DNA from: Escarpia spicata
Lineage: Eukaryota; Annelida; Polychaeta; Sabellida; Siboglinidae
DNA: 64,000 nt
Assembly: GCA_963995525.1 (NCBI GenBank)
Contig: OZ023218.1
Location: forward strand, 47,086,897 to 47,150,896
Direction of reading: 5' to 3'
Shown here: positions 42,131 through 52,180 of the stretch, piece by piece
How positions within the stretch are numbered: the first letter of the stretch is position 1
Layout of the letters: each line of letters begins with the position of its first letter
Notes under the pieces: model-generated
Database searches by the model: none
The model's input: only the letters and a program-made list of their open reading frames with translations
Told to the model about the DNA's origin: nothing
Position numbers and translations under genes: made by a program

Positions 42131-42262
42131 CTAGTAGGCTCTCTTCGCTTCGTAAGCTGAACACCAGGCCATTACGTAATTTTCCACTATCTCGTCTAGT
42201 AAGCGCGCAGCCTCGTCACTTGTCGGTTTACCAGTTAGCAACGCCGTCACCAGCGGGGCCTC
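42131..42262 (-). CDS. Unknown accessory exon 1 (helical)
   Basis: 43 codons (EAPLVTALLTGKPTSDEAAR, LLDEIVENYVMAWCSAYEAK) follow an acceptor (GGGTTTCTTGTGTTATAG) placed 18 bases after the RPA-like gene's stop. It is phase 0 and stops with TAG at 42131. The tight position suggests alternative splicing from an upstream leader rather than a separate promoter. Confidence 0.45.
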   Translation of the reverse strand, partial: EAPLVTALLTGKPTSDEAARLLDEIVENYVMAWCSAYEAKRAY

Positions 42263-42281
42263 CTATAACACAAGAAACCCA

Positions 42282-42986
42282 TTAGTCGTCAACGTCTCTC
42301 TTCAGTGTGCGCACCGTATAAGACGCCTCGCCTTGCCAGGTAGTCTTAAGAACACTGAGCTCCACTTTAGTACCGGCCAACTCAAGTACAGTATCGCGAA
42401 GTTCCTCCTCATTTAACTCCACCAAGTAATCAGCCCGGTACTCAACCAGCTTCGCCATTTGCGTGTCAAACAACGTCAGCCACATCTCATCTTCCTCGTC
42501 ATCTCCATCTCGTATCATGACACGCAACGCAAAGTAATTTTTCACCATATCCGGTTCCCCGTGGGTTCGACATAACATCACGCCGTCTGTGTTTTGATAC
42601 AGCTTGCGTCGGCAATGGGAACAGCCCCTGTACGTGCACTTATCCCGATAACTCACAGCCTCGATGAAGGCGAGGGTCTTAAGTTTATATACACCGTTCT
42701 TAGCGCAGGCCAGCTCCCTTACACTCACCAATGTAGCCTGTGATGACTTTGCAGTGCTGCATTCTCTCTCAAGCGAAGCACGCCGAGTCGGCGGTGCTTC
42801 CAACGCCGCTTCGTCAGCCCCACGTTTACGCCCAATCGAGGACGCTAACACCAACACGGGTCTCTTAGCAGACGGTGTGGTCGCTTCCGCAGGCGGTTGT
42901 TGTTGACTGCCACTCGCCTTACACGCTTGTTTACGTATTGCCTTCAGCTTTTTCAACGGTGTCGTCATCTCGTTATGATCGGCCAT
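42282..42986 (-). CDS. RPA-like zinc-ribbon/OB-fold protein (ssDNA-binding candidate)
   Basis: 234 residues from ATG 42986. The first 80 are basic and low-complexity (RKQACKASGSQQQ, GRKRGADEA). The C-terminal 150 resemble the DNA-binding domain C of replication protein A's large subunit. A start strand (LVSVRELACAKNGVYKLKTL) precedes a zinc ribbon, Cys122-x2-Cys125 and Cys139-x2-His142. The OB-fold strands NYFALRVMIRDG, MWLTLFDTQMAKLVEY and ADYLVELNEEELRDTV follow. It would coat single-stranded DNA during PolB strand displacement (inference). A TATA box lies about 87 bp upstream. Confidence 0.75.
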   Translation of the reverse strand: MADHNEMTTPLKKLKAIRKQACKASGSQQQPPAEATTPSAKRPVLVLASSIGRKRGADEAALEAPPTRRASLERECSTAKSSQATLVSVRELACAKNGVYKLKTLAFIEAVSYRDKCTYRGCSHCRRKLYQNTDGVMLCRTHGEPDMVKNYFALRVMIRDGDDEEDEMWLTLFDTQMAKLVEYRADYLVELNEEELRDTVLELAGTKVELSVLKTTWQGEASYTVRTLKRDVDD

Positions 42987-43072
42987 TCTCGCGGTGGAAG
43001 AACTTCTACGGCTGTTGCTGCTGAAATCAGTCAGACCACTTGGGTTATACCACATACAAAGTTTTCCACCGC

Positions 43073-43080
43073 TTTATATA
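43073..43080 (-). promoter_or_regulatory. TATA box of the RPA-like gene
   Basis: TATATAAA on the minus strand, about 87 bp before ATG 42986. Just upstream (43091) is GCGCATGCG followed by TACTTAACACATA; the same GCGCATGCG plus CTTAACACATA recurs at 43618 before the plus-strand gene. Confidence 0.7.
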
Positions 43081-43090
43081 AGCAACATAC

Positions 43091-43640
43091 GGCGCATGCG
43101 TACTTAACACATACCACCCTAATCGACGGTTCTATTACAACGCATAACTGCCTAGTATCCGATGACTTTTATTTCCTGAAAAAAATTGGACGGTCATGTA
43201 GTGCGTTCGTTGACAAACGTTTATTTACAGCCAATTTTAATACAATAACCACACCACTTAATTCCCTACGCACCACCGATCCCACATAACGCTTAAATTC
43301 ATACTTTTAACGCGTCGTTTACGCTTTGGAAAAAGCATTGTTCGCTCTTCACATTCCTTTCACGATAAGCTACCCCATTAGCATCACAGCTGGTTTGCGT
43401 CACCATCCGGTTTCTAGTCATCGCCAAGATAAAAATTACACGGCCACGTTAGTGCGTCCTTTGTCAAATGTGACTTTCACATCGAATTTCTCTATTATTA
43501 ACACTCCACAACATGCCTGATCCCTAACTAAGCGTACACAACGGTTCATTTTATGTATTTAAACGTTCGTTTATTGCTGTTTTAATCTTTTTACCTTCAA
43601 TGTTTTACTTAAGTTTTGCGCATGCGCTCTTAACACATAC
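43091..43640. promoter_or_regulatory. Divergent promoter region with NRF-1-like palindromes
   Basis: Gene-free DNA between the RPA-like gene and the plus-strand spliced gene. Near-identical motifs GCGCATGCGnnCTTAACACATA occur at 43091 and 43618. The second, in the context TTGCGCATGCGCTC, fits the palindromic NRF-1 consensus. Confidence 0.5.
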
Positions 43641-43684
43641 CTAACTTCATACAACAACGCACCGGTCTTCGCTCATTCGTTATC

Positions 43685-43740
43685 ATGGCCGCCTCCCGAA
43701 CAGTCGCTACGCGAAAAACTGCCGCTGCAAACGAACAGCG
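43685..43740 (+). CDS. Plus-strand spliced accessory gene, exon 1
   Basis: ATG 43685 opens 18 codons plus two bases (MAASRTVATRKTAAANEQ), ending at donor CAGCG|GTACGT. The short basic, alanine-rich peptide is followed by a T-rich 427-bp stretch with intron character. The phase matches exon 2 at 44168. Confidence 0.6.
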
Positions 43741-44167
43741 GTACGTTGTACTTCTTATTACTTTTTTTATATAACTTACTATCTAATTCTTCATTTACAT
43801 ATCACTACAACTGTAACTTTATTTCATTACTTTCAGTGGTTACTTTTTTTTCGATTACCCCGATTTATAATTTCTTTAATTATTTCGTACAGCTGTCGGT
43901 TTTCAAAGTAGGTTTGTGCAAACTGCCTTTCATATATGACAGAAGCATATTTTCATTTCTGGTCACAGTGGTCTTATAGATGTTTCAAATATTCATTATC
44001 TACTACATTGTAGACGTGCTACTTGCTTTTCTGGAGGATACACTGTTGGCGACTTTACTATTTCATAATTTATTTACTGATATTTAGTACACGTTTTCAT
44101 TCTTTATTTAATAAATTTTTCCTATACGTAATTCATTTCACTTATTCAACAAATGCGTTATTCACAG

Positions 44168-44618
44168 AAACCACCTGCAACGTCCCGTCATACTGCCAAC
44201 ACGAGCATACATGGATATGACTATCCCCCTCTGTCGCGTCACCGGCGTGGTACGACCGCCAACACCAGTCGATCTCCAGGAATCGCGGGAAGACAACTGG
44301 CCGGGGTTGACGGACGCCGAATGGATCAACCCTACTATACCCAACCCGGCCACAGTCGACCTGCCTTCCGTCGAGCCCGACGGAATCATGTCGTCCTTTT
44401 CCGTACGCGGGGTGGACGGTTCCTGGTATACGCCTACACCTGCCGATGAATTATACGAAAGACGTGGTTTCAATGCGCCTTTAATACCAGTAGGTCGATC
44501 GACCTTATTGCAGCGTCAATTCGACGCGGACCGTATGCGAACAGCGCGACTACCGCGCTTGGGACAGTCTGAGAGCAGCCCGTCCAGTTCTCGACACCGT
44601 CATGATTTCTATGAATAA
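44168..44618 (+). CDS. Plus-strand spliced accessory gene, exon 2
   Basis: After acceptor CGTTATTCACAG the frame set by exon 1 stays open for about 149 codons to TAA at 44616-44618, passing the internal ATG at 44211. The peptide is proline-rich and acidic in the middle (LTDAEWINPTIPNPATVDLP, GSWYTPTPADELYERRGF) and ends serine/arginine-rich. No family recognised. The stop overlaps an AATAAA signal. Only this gene reads outward toward the right TIR, so it is probably separately regulated. Confidence 0.6.
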
Positions 44619-44619
44619 A
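44614..44619 (+). terminator. Polyadenylation signal overlapping a stop codon
   Basis: AATAAA whose TAA is the stop of the spliced plus-strand gene. The 3' UTR would be only tens of bases. Confidence 0.65.
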
Positions 44620-45166
44620 CACAAATACCTTACACCGCATTCACTCGTTATCTATCGCCTATAAGTAGCCTGTCTTACCGTTGCTTACAGCTTTTAAATA
44701 CTAAACTTATGCATGCTCCTCGTTTCGTTTTGCTAGTATTGTCTATATAAAAACATACCACCATTCCGCGTCCGTTCGTCTATCCACCGCGTAAACATCC
44801 CGCTGCCTCAAAAACCCGACCGCTGATTATAGCTTTTAAACGCGTGCATAGGCTCCGTTTCCACAACGCCAACCAGCTTAATTCAACGCCGTTACAAAAC
44901 CGGCTAACAGAGTACTAGCCGTAGATCTATTTTTATCCGCCCGTATCTAGGCCGACCGGTCGTATATCAACTTTCACCGCTGCAGCGATATCTAGGGTAC
45001 AGCGGCTAATCTCGCACACACTGGGTTTAGTGCCTTCGTAACCACGGTGGTTTTAGCTATAATAACCACGTTGGTTTCTGCTATATAGCCGTATCGTAAC
45101 TAGGGACGCTGTTACTAGATTAATCGCTAGATGGCGTTATCACGTAACTAGGGACGCCATCACTGT
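44620..45166. other. Right subterminal region without genes
   Basis: A TATA-like CTATATAAAAAC (44744) has no ORF behind it. Repeats of AACCACG[G/T]TGGTTT (45041-45075) and CGTAACTAGGGACG (45094-45155) lie next to the right TIR. They may be regulatory or replication sites. Confidence 0.4.
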
Positions 45167-45382
45167 ATTAACCACTAGATGGCGCTTTACTATTATCAAT
45201 CAAAAGTGACAGGCCATCAATCACGTTTTTTATAAGTAGGTTCCCGATTTCTCTCGGGTTACACAAAACCCTTTGATCTTTTTTTTATAACTAGGTTCCC
45301 GAAAAAGATAAGGACGTTTTTTATGCACGTAGTTAGGTCTAAAAAGGGGCGGGGCTAGGGTGTGTGTAATCTATATACTACT
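45167..45382 (-). repeat. Polinton right terminal inverted repeat
   Basis: Reverse complement of 28732-28947, 216 bp, apparently identical. Confidence 0.95.
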
Positions 45383-45388
45383 CATCGA
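45383..45388 (+). repeat. Polinton target-site duplication, right
   Basis: CATCGA, second copy of 28726-28731. The gag reading continues from here. Confidence 0.95.
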
Positions 45389-45936
45389 GCAGTGGTCAGA
45401 TGCTTTTCTCATTTTCATGGCCATATATACACAACACTGCCCATTAGATACACAGGCTATCATGAAAAACATGCAGATCATCCGGACCATGGCTTCCAAT
45501 TCACCCCAAGGTTTTTCTTACATATGACAGGGACTTTAGGAAGTTGAGGGCACACTTCACCATGCCGTGGTGTACGTTACATCAGGAACTCCTCCATTCG
45601 GCTAGCAAGATCATAGGAAATCAGAGTCGTCCCTTTCCCCAGTGGAGACAGCCCATAGCCAGGCGACAGCCCTTTCCCACCGGCTACTGCTTCGCCTACT
45701 GCAGTGATGGGCGTTGCACCAATCAGAAATGTACCTTCGCACACCGATGCCCATCTTGCAATGGACAGCATGCAGTGTCACAGTGCCATGGTAGTCGTCC
45801 GGCCATCCCATTCAAACGCCCTGCCACCCCCTTCCATCGCCCTGCCACCCCCTTCAAACGGCCAGCTTTCACCGGCATCCAACCTCCCAACGCCAATCCA
45901 CGCCGCCCGGCTATGGCAACTCATACAGGAAAGTAG
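45383..45936 (+). pseudogene. Ngaro gag, 3' part, frameshifted
   Basis: The reading directly after the TSD (QWSDAFLIFMAIYT) is the conserved gag core and is in frame with the part left of the Polinton. It meets a TGA near 45526. Gag then continues in a different frame (RDFRKLRAHFTM onward, 45544-45936) through a zinc-finger segment (CFAYCSDGRCTNQKCTFAH, then CPSCNGQHAVSQC), i.e. CCCH plus CCHC-like knuckles. A small indel around the T-run at 45508-45530 explains the shift. Confidence 0.8.
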
Positions 45937-46957
45937 GTATGAACCAGCCTTGACGGAGGAAATTTGCCAAGGATTTACCCATGGATTTCCACTTTCTTTT
46001 CAAGGCGATCTAAGCCATAGGACAGTACCATGCAACCACCCATCTCTCCTAGCAAACCTTTCAGTGGCAAGGGACATGATTATGAAAGAATGTACTTTAG
46101 GTCGTATTGCAGGCCCATTCGAATTAATCCCAATTTTTAACTTGGTTATATCACCATTAGGGCTTATTCCAAAGGCGGAGAAAGGCAAGTTTCGGATAAT
46201 TCACGACTTATCATTTCCAAAGGGAAATTCAGTTAATTTTGGAATCCCAAAAGACTGTTGTTCTGTAACATATGAGGATTATGACTACTTTGTTTCATTG
46301 CTGACATCAGTGGGTCGTGGTTGTTTTATTGCCAAAGCTGATATTGAATCTGCATTTCGGATTATTCCGGTTCATCCTAGAGATTATCATCTGCTTGGTT
46401 TTTCATTTGATGGTCAATATTATTATGATAAATGCCTTCCAATGGGTTGCTCCATTTCGTGCAAAATTTTTGAACAATTTAGCTGTGCCTTGCAGTGGAT
46501 TCTACAAACAAATTTTCACGTTATGCATATGTCTCACATCCTGGACGATTACATTTTTCTCTTGCCATCTCAGTCGATTTGCAACTTCTATCTGCAGCAA
46601 TTTTTCTTTATGGCTAATTGGTTGTAAATTCCGATCAAGCATAACAAAACTGTGTTGCCATCTACTTGTGTGGTTGTTCATGGTATAGAAGTTGACACTG
46701 TAAAAATGGAGGCTAGGCTCCCACAGGACAAACTTGAAGCAGCGAGTAAGTTAGTCAAGTCCTTTAGTCACCGTAAAAAGGTTACCTTGCGAGAACTACA
46801 AAGTCTCCTTGGAACTTTACAATTCTGTTGTAAAGTAATAATTTCCGGCAGGCCATTTCTCCGAAGGTTGCATGACTTAACCCAGGGCAAAGTTAAGAGG
46901 CAGTATGGCCTCGAGCCAGTGCCGTCGGTCATCCCGTCGGATCTCCTGCCTTGGTAA
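45704..46957 (+). pseudogene. Ngaro reverse transcriptase with internal stop
   Basis: DIRS/Ngaro-type RT. It has the fingers (LGLIPKAEKGKFRIIHDLSF), palm motif A (FIAKADIESAFRIIPVHPRD), motif B (KCLPMGCSISCKIFEQF) and the catalytic block HILDDYIFL. A TAA at 46625-46627 interrupts the frame, which resumes unchanged into the connection domain (VTLRELQSLLGTLQF, then GRPFLRRLHDLTQG) up to 46957. The gag and RT ORFs overlap in different frames. The expected RNase H domain is not seen after the connection region. Confidence 0.9.
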
Positions 46958-48176
46958 CTGTCATTCAACATTTGTTAGATGCTTCCTTGTCTGACCTCAC
47001 CACACAGGCTTATCAAAAAAGTGTTACAATGTTTCACCAGTTCTGTTAATCTGAACTTCACCTCACACACTGGTTTCCAGCTAAAACACCAGCAATAATT
47101 TCTTTTATAGCATTTTGTTTTCAAAAAGGTTATGCGCCATCATCCATTACCAGTGTGATTTCAGCAATTTCATACGTGCATAAAATGCACACTTTTGCAG
47201 ATCCAGCTGCTACATTTGTTGTTCGAAAATTATTGCATGGGGCTGCAAAATTGAGGTCATCAGGTGATCAGCGGGCACCTGTCACAAAATCGGTCTTGCA
47301 CAAGTTGGTTTGTTCTACACCACACATCTCATGTTGCTATTATAACAACATTTTAACTTCGGCCATGTATTTACTAGCCTTTCATGCCTTCCTTCGAATA
47401 GGGGAAATTGCAGTGACTTCTACTGCAAAAATCGGTCTAGTCTTGCAGGTGAGCCAACTGGCAGTGGCGACTAATGGCAGGTGAGCCAACTGGCAGTGAC
47501 GACTAATGGCAGGTGAGCCAACTGGCAGTGACGACTAATGGCAGGTGAGCCAACTGGCAGTGACGACTAATGGCAGGTGAGCCAACTGGCAGTGACGACT
47601 AATGGCAGGTGAGCCAACTGGCAGTGACGACTAATGGCAGGTGAGCCAACTGGCAGTGGCGACTAATGGCAGGTGAGCCAACTGGCAGTGACGACTAATG
47701 GCAGGTGAGCCAACTGGCAGTGGCGACTAATGGCAGGTGAGCCAACTGGCAGTGACGACTAATGGCAGGTGAGCCAACTGGCAGTGACGACTAATGGCTG
47801 TACAGTGGTGTTTTATGCATACAAGCATTATCAAGGCCCGCCTGTGACTTTAGCTATTCCAGCACATATCGAGTCACCATGTTGTCCAGTTAAAGCTATG
47901 CGATCATATTTGGCATTACGAGGCAATTCGCCAGGTCCGCTCTTTATTTTTCCAGGAGCTCCAGTTACAAAATCGCTCTTTGTTACTCAGCTGAAAAGGT
48001 CTCTTAAATGGGCAGGTCTCTCGACTTTATGCTATAAAGGTCATAGTTTTCGGATAGGCGCTGCAACAGCAGCTGCAATGCAGGGGGTCTCGGACGACGA
48101 AATCCAGCGCATGGGACGGTGGAAATCCCAAGCTTTTAAAAAATATATTCGATTTCCAATGTTGCAGTTGCAGTGA
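46958..48176 (+). pseudogene. Ngaro tyrosine recombinase, disrupted by repeat expansion
   Basis: This is the recombinase that integrates the circular cDNA. The N-terminal SAM-like part starts near 46965 (LLDASLSDLTTQAYQK) with an early stop. The core continues at 47155 (SAISYVHKMHTFADPAATFV) to AFLRIGEI, with the first catalytic Arg. It is then interrupted by the 32-bp repeat array and resumes at 47769-48176 with HSFRIGAATAAAMQG (H-x-x-R) and GRWKSQAFKKYIRF (H/W and nucleophile Tyr region). The array is not a multiple of three and holds stops. Confidence 0.9.
47446..47797 (+). repeat. 32-bp tandem repeat, 11 copies, inside the recombinase gene
   Basis: Exactly eleven head-to-tail units of 32 bp starting CAGGTGAGCCAACTGGCAGT, differing only by GACGA/GGCGA. 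The unit derives from the recombinase coding sequence itself. Ten extra copies add 320 bp, which shifts the frame by two. Each unit contains a perfect CAG|GTGAG splice-donor consensus. Confidence 0.95.
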
Positions 48177-48229
48177 CCTCTTTTTGTTTTGCAGTGGTTA
48201 TGCTCACATAAGGTGGCAGGTGCACAAAG

Positions 48230-49045
48230 TATGCTTTCTACTTAGGTGGGGCATATGGGGCAGCAATGCTTGTATTCATTCATTTCGGACAAAAAACGGA
48301 AAAATGTTGCATGAATTTTTTCTGCTGAGGTGGGGCATTCCATGTAATGTAATCACTATTTCAGCTACACAGTTAATATGTCAACTTAAACCGGTAAATA
48401 TCAGTGTTGTCTTACACTCCTGGTAGTGAAATACTCCTCGTTTTGGCTATGTTTCACGGGTGTTTTCTGCTTAGGTGGGGCATTCCGTGTGAAATAGAAA
48501 TGTTTTATATACACTCTCGGTGGTTAATATAGACCAATACTGTGTAGCACTTCAGTTACCGAAATGTGTGCATTCCTAATGTGTTAGGCGAGGCATTACA
48601 TTTAGCCTTCACAATTGTTGTTTCCAAACCGATGGCTATGTTAATTATACGCATAATGTGTAACGCTTCAGGTACTAAATCATTGTAGGATTAATATGTT
48701 GTGGCGCGTGCTTTCTGCTGAGGTGGGGCATTCCATGTAGCATAATTTTTGTTTACACACATGATGGATATTATATAGCAATAATGTTTAGCACTTAAGG
48801 TGCCGGTATATACTTTCGTGTGGTTTTCATGTATAGCATGAATGCTTTCTGCTTAGATGAGGCATTCTAAGTGGCAGTAACAGTGTTCGCAGTAACACAG
48901 GTTATCTAAGTTCGTGCTAATTGCCATTGGACACACGTGTGGACTAATGTGTTGTTACACTGGATACCAATGTTTTTACACAAAAGTTCATAGTATTAGT
49001 AGGTAACATCCATGCTTTCTACTGAGGTGGGGCATGATAGGTACT
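48230..49045 (+). repeat. Recurring motif in the Ngaro 3' region
   Basis: TTTCTGCTGAGGTGGGGCAT or close variants recur near 48233, 48319, 48465, 48710, 48843 and 49013, usually followed by TCC[A/G]TGT. No ORF is present in this 1-kb stretch before B1. Confidence 0.7.
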
Positions 49046-49169
49046 GTTTTGATGAATAGTTGTTACATTCTGAGTGTAATTGCTGTAATTTTGCTTAGTG
49101 ATACGGAATCCGGTGGGGTGGGGGGAGCCATTCTGAAAATTAGTTATTACAGAATTGGCCTGGTGTGGT

Positions 49170-49393
49170 CGGTTCCCCCACCTTTGCTGTCAGTTTTGTG
49201 TATTTGTTATGACATGTATAACTAGGTATCGACATTGTATATTATTGTAGTTATGTAATCTAGTTATACATAAAGAGTTGGCTTACTATTAAGCTCTTAT
49301 ACAAACATACATCTGACTTGTGTTATCAGCAAACAAGCCACGTTTCCGAGTCACGGAGTCACACCTTTATTTGGTAGTGTTGTCCCGCATAAA
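49170..49393 (+). repeat. Ngaro repeat B1
   Basis: 224 bp matching B2 (49957-50180) with three substitutions. Its last six bases (CATAAA) are the first six of A2. Confidence 0.93.
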
Positions 49394-49587
49394 AACACCT
49401 TTTGAATGAAATTCAAACGGCATTTATGTGGGCAACAAAACCAATGCTTCTATTCTAGAATATACGGTAAGCTCAAAAAATTATGAGGCTGACGGAAACA
49501 TGAGACTAGTTCTCCAATCCCAGCCTCTCTCTCGAAATTTCCAGAATTGAAAAGGTATATTCGCTCTCGATTTTTGAAGTTTGTTTT
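49388..49587 (+). repeat. Ngaro repeat A2
   Basis: 200-bp copy of A1. Confidence 0.93.
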
Positions 49588-49956
49588 CCCATCCTCCTAC
49601 CCCGTCCACACCTGAGTATTTATATGGCTGGTGGTGTTTTTTTTACTTATTTGTGTGTTTCTGCATGCAATTTTAAATACATGGTTTATATTAAGTTACA
49701 GTGTATGCATAATTGTGTTCTGTGCCATCATTGTTTTCTCTGATATCTCTTGCAACTATAGCCATGCATTCTGTAGCATAGTTTGTCTTACGAGATTCTG
49801 GCTAATGATAATAGTACACTGTGTATATGATACATCTTCCAAGGGGTTTTAGGGCGGGGACATGTGCACATGTACCTAACGCTTTCCCCTTGTATTTGAA
49901 TCACAGAATTTCACACATGTAAGTAAGATGGTGGGTTTCCTCCACCTGCGTGTGGG

Positions 49957-50180
49957 CGGTTCCCCCACCTTTGCTGTCAGTTTTGTGTATTTGTTATGAC
50001 ATGTATAACTAGGTATCGACATTGTATATTATTGTAGTTATGTAATCTAGTTATACATAAAGAGTTGGCTTACTATTAAGCTCTTATACAAACATACATC
50101 TGACTTGTGTTATCAGCAAACAAACCACGTTTCCGAGTCACGAAGTCACAACTTTATTTGGTAGTGTTGTCCCGCATAAA
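49957..50180 (+). repeat. Ngaro repeat B2 (right terminus)
   Basis: Terminal 224-bp copy of B1, ending CCCGCATAAA. The 369 bp between A2 and B2 hold only a short hydrophobic ORF of doubtful meaning. Confidence 0.93.
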
Positions 50181-50685
50181 GGTGTAAAACGAAATAGGTG
50201 CGCCAGGGGTAAAATGTAAAGCGCATACAGAGGTTATTAGGAATGGATACTGCGCTTCATAAAACAAACCTTCCAATACACAAAAAGCTTGTATGAAAGC
50301 TACGATCGGGGTTTTCGTTTGTTATTACTGGAGTCTTCTATGTCTGATGACATCTGAGGTTTTTGGTATATTCGGCAGTCATTTAATATTTATTGAATGT
50401 TGGTTGAGACATATACCATTGGGCAAACTAATCAAAACAAGTTATAAGTAAATACGAACTTGTAAACTTACAAATAATAATGTTCGTGGGCATATAATCC
50501 GTTCGTGTTATGGGCCGGTTGACATGTACGACCCCACAAAGAATCGGTAACACTACAAGTATGATATATTATGTAACCCTGACGGAATTGTTTCGTGCAA
50601 GCGGTTGCATAGGCTATTGTTATGTCAGTCGCCAGACGCGGGTAGGGTATCTGGCACCACACCCAGTCGCAGTTTGCTAAGGATC

Positions 50686-50757
50686 ATGGACGTGTCCACA
50701 AAGATATACGCACAGTTCTCTCGGCTCCGTATTACGAATATCAATATACACGGCCTG
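50686..50757 (+). CDS. Possible host first coding exon
   Basis: ATG 50686 opens 24 codons (MDVSTKIYAQFSRLRITNIN) ending at a consensus donor (CGGCCTG|GTGAGT). No downstream exon was found and no family is recognised, so this is tentative. Confidence 0.25.
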
Positions 50758-50849
50758 GTGAGTTATTTTTCTAATGTTTATATGTTATATATAATAGTGG
50801 AATTGTTTGTTGTTGCCAATTACCCGTCACTTCGGGCATGCCAGCTATA

Positions 50850-51145
50850 ATACGACGAGTGTAGCAGTGTTGTGTCGTATAATGCTAAATTGTGTTTACA
50901 GACGACTTACATATCTAGCATGCATTTTAACTAATTATTGTGATATATAGGTATGTCGTGTGCATACGTTTAACTTTGGATAATGTGATAGTTACTAGTT
51001 AAAAGAAGTACTTAGCTACAACAAATTTCCCTGACTCTGTCTGTACAAGTTCAGACAAATATCTATAGGGTGTCTGGATATTACATGAGAATTAACACGT
51101 CTAATATTAGAACAGCCGATGCAACTTAGTAATGTAGCGTTGGTT
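50850..51145. other. AT-rich gene-free DNA
   Basis: Nothing supported between the possible exon and the CT-rich region. Confidence 0.4.
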
Positions 51146-51189
51146 GCTTGACTACAGTGTTGCGATGTTGTAGGCGCAACTACACGATG

Positions 51190-52180
<991 letters not shown>

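Larger units (their letters stand above)
28732..45382 (+). mobile_element. Polinton/Maverick (adintovirus-like) element, 16,651 bp
   Basis: Ends are AGTAGTATATAG... and its reverse complement ...CTATATACTACT, i.e. 5'-AG termini with 216-bp inverted repeats and a 6-bp TSD. The core Polinton set is present: PolB, retroviral-type integrase, A32/FtsK-like packaging ATPase, adenain-like protease, major and minor capsid proteins. Accessory genes include a NADAR protein and an RPA-like protein. The DNA is CpG-rich and unlike the AT-rich flanks. The integrase (two breaks) and PolB (one break) frames are disrupted, so this copy is probably not autonomous as read. Confidence 0.97.
26265..50180 (+). mobile_element. 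Ngaro/DIRS-type YR retrotransposon (host of the Polinton)
   Basis: Split direct repeats in the order A1 ... B1-A2 ... B2 define the element. A1 is 26265-26464, B1 49170-49393, A2 49388-49587 and B2 49957-50180. B1 and A2 share the six bases CATAAA, which also form both outer termini. This arrangement is diagnostic of Ngaro-like tyrosine-recombinase retrotransposons. Without the nested Polinton and one TSD copy the element is about 7.26 kb. It carries SGNH hydrolase, gag, RT and tyrosine recombinase in that order. The copy is defective (gag frameshift, RT stop, RNase H apparently absent, repeat expansion in the recombinase). Confidence 0.93.

Noticed and set aside
47446..47797. CRISPR-like array of 32-bp units
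   Set aside because: Units abut directly and derive from recombinase coding sequence.
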